Assembly: GCA_902702965.1 (NCBI GenBank) | Contig: CACRXP010000300.1 | Span: forward strand, 299,624-363,623 | DNA: 64,000 bases | Direction: 5' to 3' | Source of the DNA: Spirometra erinaceieuropaei | Lineage: Eukaryota > Platyhelminthes > Cestoda > Diphyllobothriidea > Diphyllobothriidae | Shown: one piece after another, positions 1 through 10,689 of the stretch | Position numbering within the stretch: the stretch's first letter is position 1 | Layout of the letters: each line of letters begins with the position of its first letter | Program-made: the position numbers and the translations under genes | Notes under the pieces: model-generated | Database searches by the model: none | Seen by the model: the letters and a program-made list of their open reading frames with translations, nothing else | What the model was told of the DNA's origin: nothing

Positions 1-76
1 AGAAATGGCATGCAGTATAAAAACCGTCCTTTCCTTTGTGTGTATTTAAGAACAGCATGGTTCCTATCCTAAAAGG

Positions 77-349
77 GGTCAGATGTGGTTATGTAGCCGC
101 ACCTGAGGTAAACAAATCCCAGCCACCTATAATGCGGGACCAGTGGTAATAGGGGTTTTACCAGGTGGGGCCGGGGGACGCACAGGCTACGAGGTCAAGT
201 GGTTGTATGCAAAAGAAAAGCTGTTGGGAGTGCGCCGTTGTACTTTGCGCGGTTGAGAGACAGTTGCCATAACCCTCAACTCTAACCCCTAACCCTAACC
301 CCTAACCGTATTGTGTCCATCAGGTGCGGCTACATAACCACATCTTGCC
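77..349. mobile_element. MITE copy 1, palindromic terminal repeats, 8-bp target duplication
   Basis: Near-identical 24-bp terminal blocks lie in inverted orientation at 81-104 and 322-345. Each block is itself almost a palindrome (AGATGTGG...CCGCACCT). An 8-bp direct repeat CTAAAAGG sits at 69-76 and 350-357, exactly 4 bases outside each block, as expected for a target-site duplication. The interior is the reverse complement of part of the second copy at 5307-5799, with about 220 bases missing. There is no coding capacity, so this is a non-autonomous DNA transposon. Superfamily is uncertain: 8-bp duplications suit hAT or Merlin. Confidence 0.75.
270..308 (-). repeat. telomere-like CCCTAA tract inside MITE copy 1
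   Basis: Imperfect CCCTAA / CCCCTAA units run about 39 bases. They lie inside the MITE, and the other copy carries the same kind of tract in the opposite orientation (5534-5608). They are therefore part of the element rather than a chromosome end. Confidence 0.7.
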
Positions 350-357
350 CTAAAAGG

Positions 358-1339
358 TCCTATTAACATCATGCTGGTATTACAGGTGACCTTACGCCAT
401 AGTTTAGGGAGAGGCGCACATATTCGTTTCCAACCAAAATGCATTTAGCCCTGGGATTTGTGCAAATTCAACTGCCTAGTACTTGATACACGAACGGCGG
501 CTGCGGCTACACACTCCAAAGTCGGGAAATGTTGGGGGCGAGTTGGGAGGGATGTTTACGCAGTTCTGTTTTTTTTGGCCTATGCATTTCACTGGAATGT
601 ACTGTCCACGCGCGCTCGCAAATAAATGCTCCCAAGGTGCATCCGGTGCACATCATGTTGCACTTTTGCGGTCTTGAAGCATTATACATGGTTCCATGAC
701 TCGTGCGAGAAAACGCTTACCGGCGGTCTCAGTCAGGACAGATGGAGGAGATATTCTATTAGTCGAAAATGACGCTAAAGTGCAGGTACTTTTAGAGAAG
801 TCAAGTGTTTGGAAAGGCATTTGGGCGGTGAAAAAATTCGATCAAGTGGTCGGAGCGATTATCCTGAGGATACCGATGGCACCAGGTATTCCCAAATTCG
901 CGATTTAAGCAATGCCTTCCTTTGTATACCGCATTATGTAAAAAAAAACTCTTCAAGAGCAGCCTTAGGAATGGCTGATGAGTAGGCCTGGAGTAACAAG
1001 GGCATGACAGGCTGAGGCAACTCTTAAATAGGTCAAAACGGCTGCCGTCTCAGTCTTCCCTGTTTCCGCTGAATAGCTCGTGTCCCTATTTAGTTGAACG
1101 CCATGCAGAACAATAGGTAGTCGCCTATTCATGAGCCCCGCGCCCGGGTGTCACAGATACTTGGACCCGGGAAGCCAACCGGACTGATGTACTGCAGACA
1201 ACCCCAGGGCATTAATGTAAACTGCTTCATGCTAACTTTCTTTCTGTGAAAACTTAGGATCGTGTATGGGAAGGACTTCTTATATAGGTGGAAGAGAAAT
1301 AAGATCATTTGGACTCATTTTAAAAAAATAGCATCGATA
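358..1339. other. no gene recognised
   Basis: Short open frames only (longest about 70 codons near 696-908), with no recognisable domain and no repeat shared with the rest of the window. Nothing can be supported here. Confidence 0.5.
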
Positions 1340-1697
1340 AGGTGTAGGATTCCCAACCAACTTGAGCTAGCCTGTGGACCGCGTCATACGTTGAATGATG
1401 GTAGAGGGGGTTTTACGGATGGAACAACACACTCGACGGAAAGCAAAGGGACACAGAAAACAGCGAAATTTCTACCGAGTCTTGTCGTACACTGTCATTT
1501 AGCAAACAAAGTGAGCGCGACAATTAAAAAAATAAACAAAAAACATTTCTAAAAAAATAACGGACTTAGAATAAAGCGCCGCTTGTTAGCTTACACTTAG
1601 GAAGGAAGGAAAATCTCAATGGGAACGGTGTTTACAGTCGCACTGAATTTTAGGGTAGATATTTTGGAGTTGCCGGCAACTTGTGGGTCTTACAACC
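1340..1697. mobile_element. TA-flanked MITE, copy 1
   Basis: About 358 bp bounded by imperfect 17-bp terminal inverted repeats (starts AGGTGTAGGATTCCCAA) and flanked by TA on both sides (1338-1339 and 1698-1699). Nearly the whole length is colinear with the copy at 10307-10682, including a shared segment around GCGCGACAATTAAAAAAA. There is no coding frame. A TA duplication with short inverted ends suggests a Tc1/mariner-mobilised non-autonomous element; the superfamily is inference. Confidence 0.72.
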
Positions 1698-1699
1698 TA

Positions 1700-2869
1700 C
1701 CGTTACATAAAGTGTTAGCACCCGTAAGACTTTTTTTCCCAGACCTGACTGATTTTCATGAATTGGGACTGATGACTTATGAGAATATGTACATCCCGAT
1801 CCGCTGGTTTCCGGAAACAAACAAGCTTCGAATAGTTGGCAGATGTTACAAACATGTAATCGCCTACCGGGTATGTTGGCTTTGGGAAGCCAGTGGATCG
1901 ATGTGCGTACATTCCTTTATGAATAAATGTCCGATACGCAACGACAGAAAGTGTCAGGTAGCGAGGCACCGACTAACTTTGATGCGATGAAATATTTGCG
2001 ATCCATCAGATAGATTCTGTCTGTGAACCATCTGCCCCCTGTGTTTGTTCATGTTTATGCCTATATTTCCAGCTGGTGGTCAGGGATATGGTTGGCTGGT
2101 CTCCAAATTAATGATAAGCATGCCCCGTTATGAGCTAATGAAACCGGTAGATGGATTAACTGGCACGGATGTGGCCAGTGCCAGGCGATAAAATGCCTTG
2201 CCGGGCAGTCCAAGCCTCTAGCCTCTTTCTCAAGGACGTTTTCTCGCCACATGGGCAGATGGGACTTCCATGTGCGGCTGGAGAGAGGCCCGACTGAGCT
2301 TCAGCTTCTCCGGGACCGGCATCCCCCACTGTAACCCCCCCCCCCGCCTCCAACATCGGCAACGGAGGCAGCTGCATGAGTCGTTTCCCGATTTCGGGGT
2401 TAGTCGAACGAAAGCAGGTGCTCAAAGAATCACAGGGTCTAGTATTCAGACCCGCAACAATCTTATTGCGTCTCTTAAAAAGCTGAAACTCGGTCCACAA
2501 AGGCAATACTTATTAAACAGGGAAAAACCGTGCGTAAGGACCTCGACGTCATCGTTTTGTTGAGAAAGAGCACACTGACCAAACACAGTCGGGGTAGCGG
2601 GCGTATCCCGACGCCCAACTTTGACGCTTTTGTTGGCAGATCCCAGAGTCGTGCGGCAGAGGAGTGACTAATTTCACGAGCGGGATTGCCAGGCCCGAGA
2701 CAAAGATTACCAGATAAGAAACTTGCTCTAGCGACGACATAGCACGCAGGATGGGGATGGGGAATGAGGTATCGGCGTTTCTCCATTCGTAAGCTCAACC
2801 AGTGGTAAACACCGAGAAGGCAGGTCAAATGCAGGCGTCCTGTCTGTCCTGGAGTTCATTTGGATGGAG
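1700..2869. other. no gene recognised
   Basis: Overlapping short frames on both strands, none resembling a known protein. A run of C occurs near 2335-2345. No repeat family shared with other parts of the window was noticed. Confidence 0.45.
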
Positions 2870-3064
2870 TGAAGAGGAGGGGGAGAAGGATGAGGAAGAA
2901 GAGGAGAAGAAGAAGAAGAAGAAGAAGAAGAAGAAGAAGAAGAAGAAGAAGAAGAAGGGGAGGAGGAGGAGGAAGAAGAAGAAGAAGAAGAAGAAGGGGG
3001 GAAGAAGAAGAAGAATGAGAGGAGGAGGAGGAGGAGGAGGAGGAGGAGGAGGAGGAGGAGGAGG
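2870..3064 (+). repeat. polypurine GAA/GAG/GGA microsatellite
   Basis: About 195 bases of nearly uninterrupted purine on the plus strand: GAGGAG, then a long GAA run, then GGA units. Frames through it (Lys/Glu/Gly-rich forward, Ser/Pro/Leu runs reverse) are artefacts of the repeat. Mirror-symmetric polypurine of this length can form triplex H-DNA, and the GGA part could form quadruplexes; both are general properties, untested here. Confidence 0.9.
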
Positions 3065-4058
3065 CACATGTTCCTCGGAGTTCTTGTTATAAGGTTTGCA
3101 GTTTCGCGACGGCTTCGGCGGCGCGGATAGTCGCGTGCCATCGAAGACAAACGAAACAATCATTGTGCACTGTGTACCCTGTTGGGCAGGTATACTACAG
3201 CGTAGGACAGCAAGTCGAGAGTGGTCCAGTCAGACCAATGGACACAGCAACCTTCAAAAACCGAATTTAAGGGCTACTTTTCGACCAGACTACCTTCCTT
3301 CGCGCATTCTTATAGAAGGAAATAGGATTATTTTTGAGATTATAGCAGCATCATGGTACTACGGATAGGCTCACGGGTCTGTAATTGCAACGTCATGAGC
3401 CTAGCAGCTATGTGCTGAGCATTGTACTTGTCCGACGTGTAGACCGGAGTAAATTATAGGAGGAAAGGCCTCGACGTTACTGTTTGCTGTAATTGCGCGT
3501 CCCAAGACTTTAAAAAAACGAAACAAAAGCCACCCGTAAGGGTCATACGGTCAATGCAGTGCGGTTCTTCGAACTGTGGGAAATACAACACTGGATGAAA
3601 GTGAAGCATTAAGAAGATGTCAAGAGGGATCTGTCCCCGTCTTAAGTTTACCATGCATCACTGGCATAAACACCTGTGTAATTCCTGCAGGCACTTTCTG
3701 CCCTGGTTGTGTTGCGAATCTCTGACCTCTCTCAAATCAGCATTTAAGAACGCTCAGCTGCTTAGGGTCTGGTCTTCCAGCAAGTAGGTTTTTCACGATC
3801 ATCATTCGCCTCCAGTGGGCCCTAGACTTTCACTTTCACCGTGGTCTTCCCCATCGACTTTACGGTCTCTCGTCCGATCTCAAGCTCACAAATCAGGAGT
3901 TTGGTAATTCAGACATTTGAGGTTATTTTGCATAATATGTAGCGGGACATATACTCAAATACGGGTCGTGACCGGTCAAGCTATCCATCACGCCGCGCAG
4001 TCAGGCAGTTTGGGAAGACACCTACAATAGGTGACGTAACTCAGTAGACAGTAACTGA
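3065..4058. other. no gene recognised
   Basis: Short frames only, with no recognisable domain, RNA gene or repeat copy. Confidence 0.45.
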
Positions 4059-4481
4059 CATTCTGAAATATGTTCGGTTGGAAAAAATTACTTGGTTGGA
4101 CCTGAACAGCATTACCAGACGGGCGGATACGATGCTATCTGAGTGGATAATTCAAGGTCTTAAAAATCTCATGATTACAAACTCTTTTGGGAAGCAAAGA
4201 TACCCTTTCTTCGTTCAGAAGACGTGGTTTTCTTATGAAGGATATCTTTTGCCTGTTTTGCGGGTAATATGTCTGGATTTATTGGTGCACTGGAAATCAA
4301 TGTAATAAATAATAATACTTAAGTAGGCATTTTCGGAGTGCGATTTTTACAGGCAGTGGGATGGAAACGCATTCAGAAGTTGGCATCCTCTCGTGACTGA
4401 AATATACTGGGATTATGCCGCGGTTTGATCCGTGTTACAGGCCCATCCCACTTAATTGATCCTTCCTAATCGACATAATAT
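4059..4481. mobile_element. foldback-type MITE, copy near 4.1 kb
   Basis: The left end (TCTGAAATATGTTCGGTTGG, then a GGAAAAAATTACTTGG-like block) and the right end (ATTGATCCTTCCTAATCGAC) are inverted copies of one terminal motif. The same motif bounds the copies near 18.5, 23.0, 59.2 and 62.6 kb. The interior shares a 'ggtcttaaaaatctcatgattacaaac' segment with the 18.5 kb copy. No protein is encoded. Boundaries are approximate and no target duplication was resolved. Confidence 0.55.
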
Positions 4482-4725
4482 TCGAAGATTTCCACCAATG
4501 CTTTGGCAGATATGTCGCGCACTGTATGTCAGGAGCATCTTCTGATGATGCTGGACAATAGTCCGGAGCTGAGGGGATAAGTTTGTCCTTCTGCGCTACC
4601 GGTCTCCTTTGAGCCTACCCTCGGAGGTATGGTATTATTTTCAAAAACCTGTGTGTTGAGTGTCCCTGCAAGTACGCGGGTTGGGGGGGGGCAAAAGTTC
4701 TATTCCAGACCGCACAAATGTAAAA

Positions 4726-5014
4726 TTACCGTCCGCAGAGGAGACTCCTAGTCAACAACTTTGGATTCGCTGTCATGATAGAAACTTGGCGAATCAAAAG
4801 TGTGACAGCGCAAGGGCTGACTGAAGCATCGAAATGCGACCCCGAGTCGACCAGCGGATACGTGGAATTTTCCCAGTCCGCTAAGGATGAACAACATTCC
4901 AAGTATTGAAGAAGGAGACACGATCGCCGAGACAAGAGCCTTATTAGCCTGACGTTTCGGATTCCTACTCGGATCCATCATCAGAGACAAAAGAGCAGAA
5001 ACGACTGCCACCAC
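4726..5014 (-). mobile_element. Penelope-type terminal repeat fragment with hammerhead-like motif
   Basis: On the minus strand, 4998-4950 reads CTGATGA, a GGAT...ATCC hairpin, then GAAACGTC. This pattern resembles the hammerhead-ribozyme core (CUGANGA, stem II, GAAA) that published work places in the terminal repeats of Penelope-like elements. A continuous minus-strand frame of about 88 codons overlaps it but resembles no protein I recognise. No reverse transcriptase follows, so this is a solo or truncated fragment. An extra U after CUGAUGA and an unresolved stem III make ribozyme activity doubtful. Confidence 0.45.
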
Positions 5015-5298
5015 GGTCAGCGAAGCTAGTTCCGGTATCCAGTCTCTTTATATTCGATCATGTCGTCCCGTCGTTATCCAGATTACGGACTCAATAAACT
5101 ATAGTTCCCACTCCGGCAATCGAGCCCCCCCCCCTCACATGTCTGCATATTCCCCCATAACTGGACCGGAAAAGTTCATGCTGGTGAGCGAAGGTACCGC
5201 AATCATTGACCAAAACCTGCGCCGCCCTCCTCCCCGGTAGGGAAGAAACAAAGCTCATTCTCTTGACATGAACGAATGTGATGCAAAAGGCTAGTGTG
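5015..5298. other. no gene recognised
   Basis: Spacer between the Penelope-type fragment and MITE copy 2. Nothing was identified. Confidence 0.45.
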
Positions 5299-5306
5299 AG
5301 GAAGTG

Positions 5307-5799
5307 GATAAGGTGTGGTTATGTAGCCGCACCTGACGGACCCAATACTGTCGGTCTGCTTAATAATTGTGAGTTAGTGTGATTACGTTGGCATGGTGTT
5401 GCTGTGCGTTGCGGTATGTGCTCTGTTGGCAGTCTTGTTTTTTGTTGTCGTGTCTACCTTTTTCGGCCCAATGCCGGTGACCCTTCCTGACTTTCGGCCT
5501 ATCGCCTTCTTCTGACTTTCGCGTGGGGTGTTTCAGGGTTAGGGTTTTTGGCTGCGGTTAAGGTTTAGGGTTAAGGGTCAGAGTTATGGTTAGGGGCTAG
5601 AGGTTAGGACAACTATTTCTCAACCACTCAAAGTACAACTGCACATTCTCAATAGCTCTTCATTTGCATACAGTTACTTGACCTCGTCGTCTGTGCGTTC
5701 CCCAGCCAAACTTGTAAAAAACCCTAATGCCGCCGGTCTCGTATTATAGGTGGCTGGGGTTCGTTTACTTCAGGTGTGACTACATAACCACACCTGACC
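5307..5799. mobile_element. MITE copy 2, palindromic terminal repeats, 8-bp target duplication
   Basis: This is the fuller copy of the element at 77-349, in opposite orientation. Terminal blocks AGGTGTGG...CCGCACCT lie at 5311-5334 and, inverted, at 5772-5795. AGGAAGTG occurs at 5299-5306 and 5800-5807, again 4 bases outside the blocks. Two independent insertions with the same geometry support transposition. The interior has a non-coding left half and a right half homologous to copy 1. Confidence 0.75.
5534..5608 (+). repeat. telomere-like TTAGGG-variant tract inside MITE copy 2
   Basis: Degenerate GGTTAGGG, GGTTAAGG and GGTTTAGGG units over about 75 bases. They correspond to the CCCTAA tract of MITE copy 1 in the opposite orientation. 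Confidence 0.65.
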
Positions 5800-5807
5800 A
5801 GGAAGTG

Positions 5808-7289
5808 ACTTAAGCGGCCTTTATTTTTTGTATCTGCTGGGAGGACCAAATTTATTCCAGCCCTGCAATCACGGCCCTAACAATCTCCGAGCCTGGCGCT
5901 CTAGCGAAACAATCTCTTGCAGCTGGTTCGATTCAGGCAGTTGGTGCGCTCCACCAACCGGTGCACTTGTCCTGTGAAATGTTTCGTTTTGCTGTTGGCT
6001 CGAAACAGCACTGTACCGTTGAAACCTGAAGGTCACCACGGAGCCATCAGCCCTGGCGTCAAAGTACGTCAGTAGTGCGAAGGCAAAGCAACCAGTGAAG
6101 GTCTGCCAAGTGCATGAGTTGACCGCTTCTCGTTCGTAGAAAAGTGGGATGGTAGGGCGTTTGCCCGAGCAGCGAGTTGCCTTTTTATTGAGGCATCTTC
6201 AGGGGCACAACGACGGGTGCGTAGTGGGTCTCGTAACTTCCGCCAGTCAGGGAGGTGCCGAAGGGAGCAAATTTACGTGCAAATAAGCCCTGCTGTATAC
6301 GCGGGGCAGGGAACTCAAACTAAGGTTTGTCTGTTCTCCCGCCAAGCTATCGGGTAACCAGTCTCTCAAGGACCAGACCAAGTTGTCGTGGAGGGGACTA
6401 CCTAAAAACACGATCTAAGGATGGTCGGGTGCAATTTACAAAGGCGCTTGTTTAGATATAGCTGCTCGTTCCTTTGGAGAAGTGTATTCCACGGAGCAGA
6501 GTTCATTTGGGACATAAAGATTGCACTGTTCCCTTTTTTGACAAAAAAACGGTCTACAGTACCTGCAGAACACTGGCAAATCATCAGTGTGCTAAAAATG
6601 TAGAAAGTTCATTTAAAAAGGCATTCAGTTCTCTCCAGCGTGTCAACTTTCCTTACCTTAAATGTGTGCAATGTGCCCTCGTTAGGTTCTGAGTCATCTA
6701 GGAAATTCATGTTCGAATGCGACCCAACAAGCGACCCAGCTGCACTCTGGTAGGTTAGCATCTTGTTAATTTGGAAGCCAAGCTAGAATTCGAGTAAGCA
6801 CTACATGTATTCGTTATAATTCAGTCTGGAAGCAGAACACTGCTCGCGGAAGGGTATAGGGAATAGGCGAACTCGCAAGTCAGACGGAGTGGAACTGTCT
6901 GCCTCCCCCCCCCCCCCGATTCTGCCCAGCGTGCTCGGTCACTATGGGCAATGCGTTTCCGGGGCGCATGAGAACCAGTTGATATTCCACTACCCCCGAT
7001 GCACTAAGGGCCAGTCCACCTGCCGTAGTCTTCCGTAGGAAACGCTCTTAATGCAGCAATTACAGCCTGCCATGCTCGGCTGCTCTAGTCTGAAAATATT
7101 GAACTTGTAACCCAGTGAGGGATTTCATGGGATCAGGCTCAATTATTGGTTTAAAAAATGGCGTGAATTAGCCATGGAATATTCGTGTCGTCCAAATTTC
7201 TCATTCGGTGTTCCAAATCCCAAGCTGCTGAGAATTTCGCAGCAGGCGCGGTCGGTATAAGACCATAGAAGTGTGTTTCACGGACTCAG
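5808..7289. other. no gene recognised
   Basis: Short frames only. A run of about 14 C near 6903-6917 is the one notable feature. No family shared with other parts of the window was seen. Confidence 0.45.
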
Positions 7290-7640
7290 TTTGGATGGGC
7301 TGGGTAAAGTACCGACAGAAACCACATACTGAAAATCACTGGTTGGCCGCAGCCCCGCAACGACAAACAGTTCGGTTATAGTTACCGACGATGTCCACGG
7401 TGTGATCCGCAGCAGCGTGAGAATAGGGACGACGACTTGCGCGTGAGTTAATTTAAGATGACGGTACACTTGCGCAGAATCTACCGCACTCTCTCCTCCT
7501 CCCCCGCCTGGATCCGGTGTCAAGACAGTGTCAAAATGACCGGAGGAGAGGGAAGAGGTGACTGGCATGGCGAAAACCCGTGCCTAGGCGTGCCCCCACA
7601 CCCCCTGGTCCACAACGTACACTAACCAGGATCTTACACA
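7290..7640 (-). repeat. dispersed repeat family R, copy 1
   Basis: About 350 bases homologous to 57640-58020 in the same orientation and to 18070-18240 and 26755-26990 inverted. Shared landmarks are a CACGCGCAAGTCACC-like block, GGATCCGGTGTCAAGACA, and a CACCCCCTGGTCCACAACGTACAC-like end. Open frames are fragmentary and differ between copies, so this is a non-coding interspersed repeat, possibly SINE-like. Edges are approximate. Confidence 0.6.
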
Positions 7641-9883
7641 ACAAGAGAAGATGGACAACGACTCGCAACCCAATTGGCGCAACGGGAGCCTGAAGTCACA
7701 CCCCGAATGTCGACATTTGTTATGGGTGCGCCTTCCCAATAACGCCGGCGGAACTCCCATATAGCCTCCCGTGTTGGTCCAGCGCATCGGCCGCGTGGCG
7801 TGGCTTTTGGGTGGTATATTTACGAGTAGCAAAGAGAAGTCGCTTTCAGAAAGCTGCCGTACCGCCTAACTGCAGCAACAAGAATATTTGCTAGAGCATA
7901 CCATCGGGACTAGGATACATTCCCATAGGAATGACGAAAGGAGGCTCCTCTTGTCAGTCACAAAGAGGGAAACATCGTACAGTGCACATAGCAGATGTCG
8001 TTATGACAATTCAGTAGTATGACGAGTGACCTAGCTCATGGAATACTATAACCGAAAACCGAATGGCTTGTAGCTGGCAGCTAGGACGCCGCAGTCCTCA
8101 CTTGTTAGACTAACTCACTGTAGAAAGGCCCTATTATCGGTAAGGATGCGTTTGTGAGTCACCAGCGGGCACTATTAGGAGTAAAGTACGGATCTAACTG
8201 CATTCACTGGTGTAGATTAAAGACCAAAATTCGACTGGAAAACTTTCTTGTTTGTCGTTGGTAAGAATGATTCTAGAAGTGCTCATAATTAAAACTCGAT
8301 TTCTTTAGGCGATCAGTCACTGTCTCATCGTCTCGGGGACCATTTTTACTCCTGCTAACATTCTTGACATTAATCTGCCTTTTTGTCAACAATATGTTCT
8401 TGAAACGCAACTGGAGACGATAGGGGACTGATTCACCCCCTGCGATCTACTAACCGCTGTGCGGCTGCTGGTTGGGCTCGAGAGACGGCCGGAAAGGCAC
8501 AACGGAACGAGTGAGTTCCGTAAGAAAGATCGGTGAGCGCGCCTCCACCATCTACTAGCCGGAAGAGCAGTTGAAACTGATGATACTTTCGCAGGAGATG
8601 AACTCAAAATGTGTTTCCTTCTCAAAAAACGTGAATCTTTCGTACCAACCTCAGTTATCGACTTTGGTAAGTCAAACCAAACTGCCCAAACGAAACCCCG
8701 GCTCTTAAATCGTGTTCTACGTGATTTTGCCCAATGTACTCCGAGTCGTTAAGTTTTATGGCGACCGTTTTTGTAGGGCAGAAGGTGGAGCCAGTCTTTA
8801 TTCAGCTGCAGAGAAAATAATGATTCGATCACGGTTCCTACCTGTTTTTTTTCTTAATTCCCCTTTGATCATTTAGAGGACATCTGGCGTATAAATCAGT
8901 ACCTTCACTAATATCGCATGTTTACTGTGAGTTGTAGGTTTCGTGTTCGGATTTGAATACCCATTTGCACGGCGGCTTTTGAACTTTGACCACGATTTTT
9001 ACTTCTTATTCACGTAGAATTTCTCTTAATTGATCGCCAGTTGGCCTACTTTACTCGCTATATACTTATTTTTATTCTCATCTGTTTGTTTGAACCACAG
9101 CTATGAGGTCACATGTACGCTGCGCTAGCTGAGATATCGCTGTTGTAATCTTCCAGTGCTATTTATTCCGCGTACCCATATTTATTCATAGTAGACTGAA
9201 GACGTTTCTGATAGAAATTTTCGAAGATATTTTCGACAAAAGAGCGTGTTTCTCTTTCCAAACAGATCACAGAAAGTATGCGTTGTCTATAGATATTTTA
9301 CACAAATAGGCGCGGACACGCAAGCTCAAGTATAAAGTTGTATTTTAAAGCGCACGCTGTGTGCAAAACGGTAGCTGGCGATTGGTTGATATCTAACATC
9401 CGACAAAACAACGCTACGGAGCAGCTGTATGCGAGCCAGTGATTGGTAAAGAGCGAGGTGTATGGCTAGCAGTTGCCACCGCCGCCGCCGCCGCGGCTGT
9501 TCATGAAGTGATTAATAGGTCGCTGAGAGATAGATTATGGGCTCCCCCCTGAGGTGTTATGACCTTTTCGAAGACTGACAAAGCATACACATGTTTTGCA
9601 GCCACATCCAGTAATGGCAGACTAGATGTCGAGTTATCTGTACGGGAAAAATGCGCTCGTTTACCTCTCCCCCCCCTGCACCCCTTTTCGCTGACAGGCG
9701 AGTCTACCACACAAAATAATGAGTACGACGGCACTTTTTAGACCGTTAGGTCATTCGCTGCGGCTGTCAGCCAAAAGTTCAGCCAATTAACTTACGTCTC
9801 CATAGTGCAGCTCCAAGGTTCCGCTACAACGCAGACAGCACAGATTTCAAGACGGTACCAAAAGGCAATACAGTCAAGACCTA
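7641..9883. other. no gene recognised
   Basis: About 2.2 kb with short frames on both strands and no recognisable domain. A small CCG triplet run occurs near 9478-9495. Confidence 0.45.
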
Positions 9884-9957
9884 CCATCATCATCATCATC
9901 ATCATCATCACCACCACCACCACCACCATCATCACCGTCATCACCATCATCATCATC
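9884..9957 (+). repeat. CAT/CAC trinucleotide microsatellite
   Basis: ATC and ACC triplets over about 74 bases; Met/Val or His runs in overlapping frames are artefacts. Confidence 0.9.
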
Positions 9958-10306
9958 TCAGGGTGTGCAGTGTATATTAACTGATAGCTCATCATGGAGC
10001 GCGGTTTTCGCCCGTGAGATGAGCATTTGTTGGTAAATGTATTTGCAACTTGGTCGACTAAAAGCCCTCTCAGTAGATTGCGTCCTGCACTTCTTATTGA
10101 CTAAAAGCAAACAGTCCAATCGTTCCTCTGGGTGAATCTGGTGATTGGATTATTTTCAACCAGATCAGTTTATTGGCAAGGCCACTGATTTTATTGTAAA
10201 CTATATTCGCGCGCATTGTAGTGTCTGCCTCCAGGCAGAATCGTTGTATCCCTTCACGCGGGTTATGTTTTCTGCATATTCGGTGTTGGCTCTTTGGGCG
10301 ACGATA

Positions 10307-10682
10307 GGGTGTAGGACCCCCAAATAACTTGAGCTAACCTGTGGACGCGTCATACGTTGGATGATGGTTGAGGTTTTGTGGGTGGGGCAACACACAGGAC
10401 AGAGAACAAGAAGACAGAAAATGGATAAGTTTCTGCTGAAAGTCTTATCGTAGGCTGTCATTTGGCGAAGAAAGTCGGCGCGACAATTAAAAAAAATAAA
10501 TGAAAGACAATTTTTAGAAAATAACGCACTTTCAATTAAGTGCCGCTGGTAATTTTACATTTAGTCAGGAAGGGAAGGTAATTTCAAACAATGGGAACGG
10601 CGAATAATGAGCGACGTCTACGGTCACACTGAATCTTATGGTATATTTTTGGAGTTGCCATTCACTTGGGGGTCCTACACCC
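10307..10682. mobile_element. TA-flanked MITE, copy 2
   Basis: A 376-bp element with clean terminal inverted repeats GGGTGTAGGACCCCCAA at 10307 and its complement ending at 10682, directly flanked by TA at 10305-10306 and 10683-10684. It is colinear with the copy at 1340-1697, whose ends are more diverged. It is non-coding. Clean ends suggest this copy is the younger of the two. Confidence 0.8.
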
Positions 10683-10689
10683 TAACGTA

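Noticed and set aside
270..308. Chromosome end or subtelomere
   Set aside because: The CCCTAA units sit inside a MITE that recurs at 5.3 kb.
2728..3163. Lys/Glu-rich and Ser/Pro-rich frames
   Set aside because: Readings of the polypurine microsatellite in different frames.
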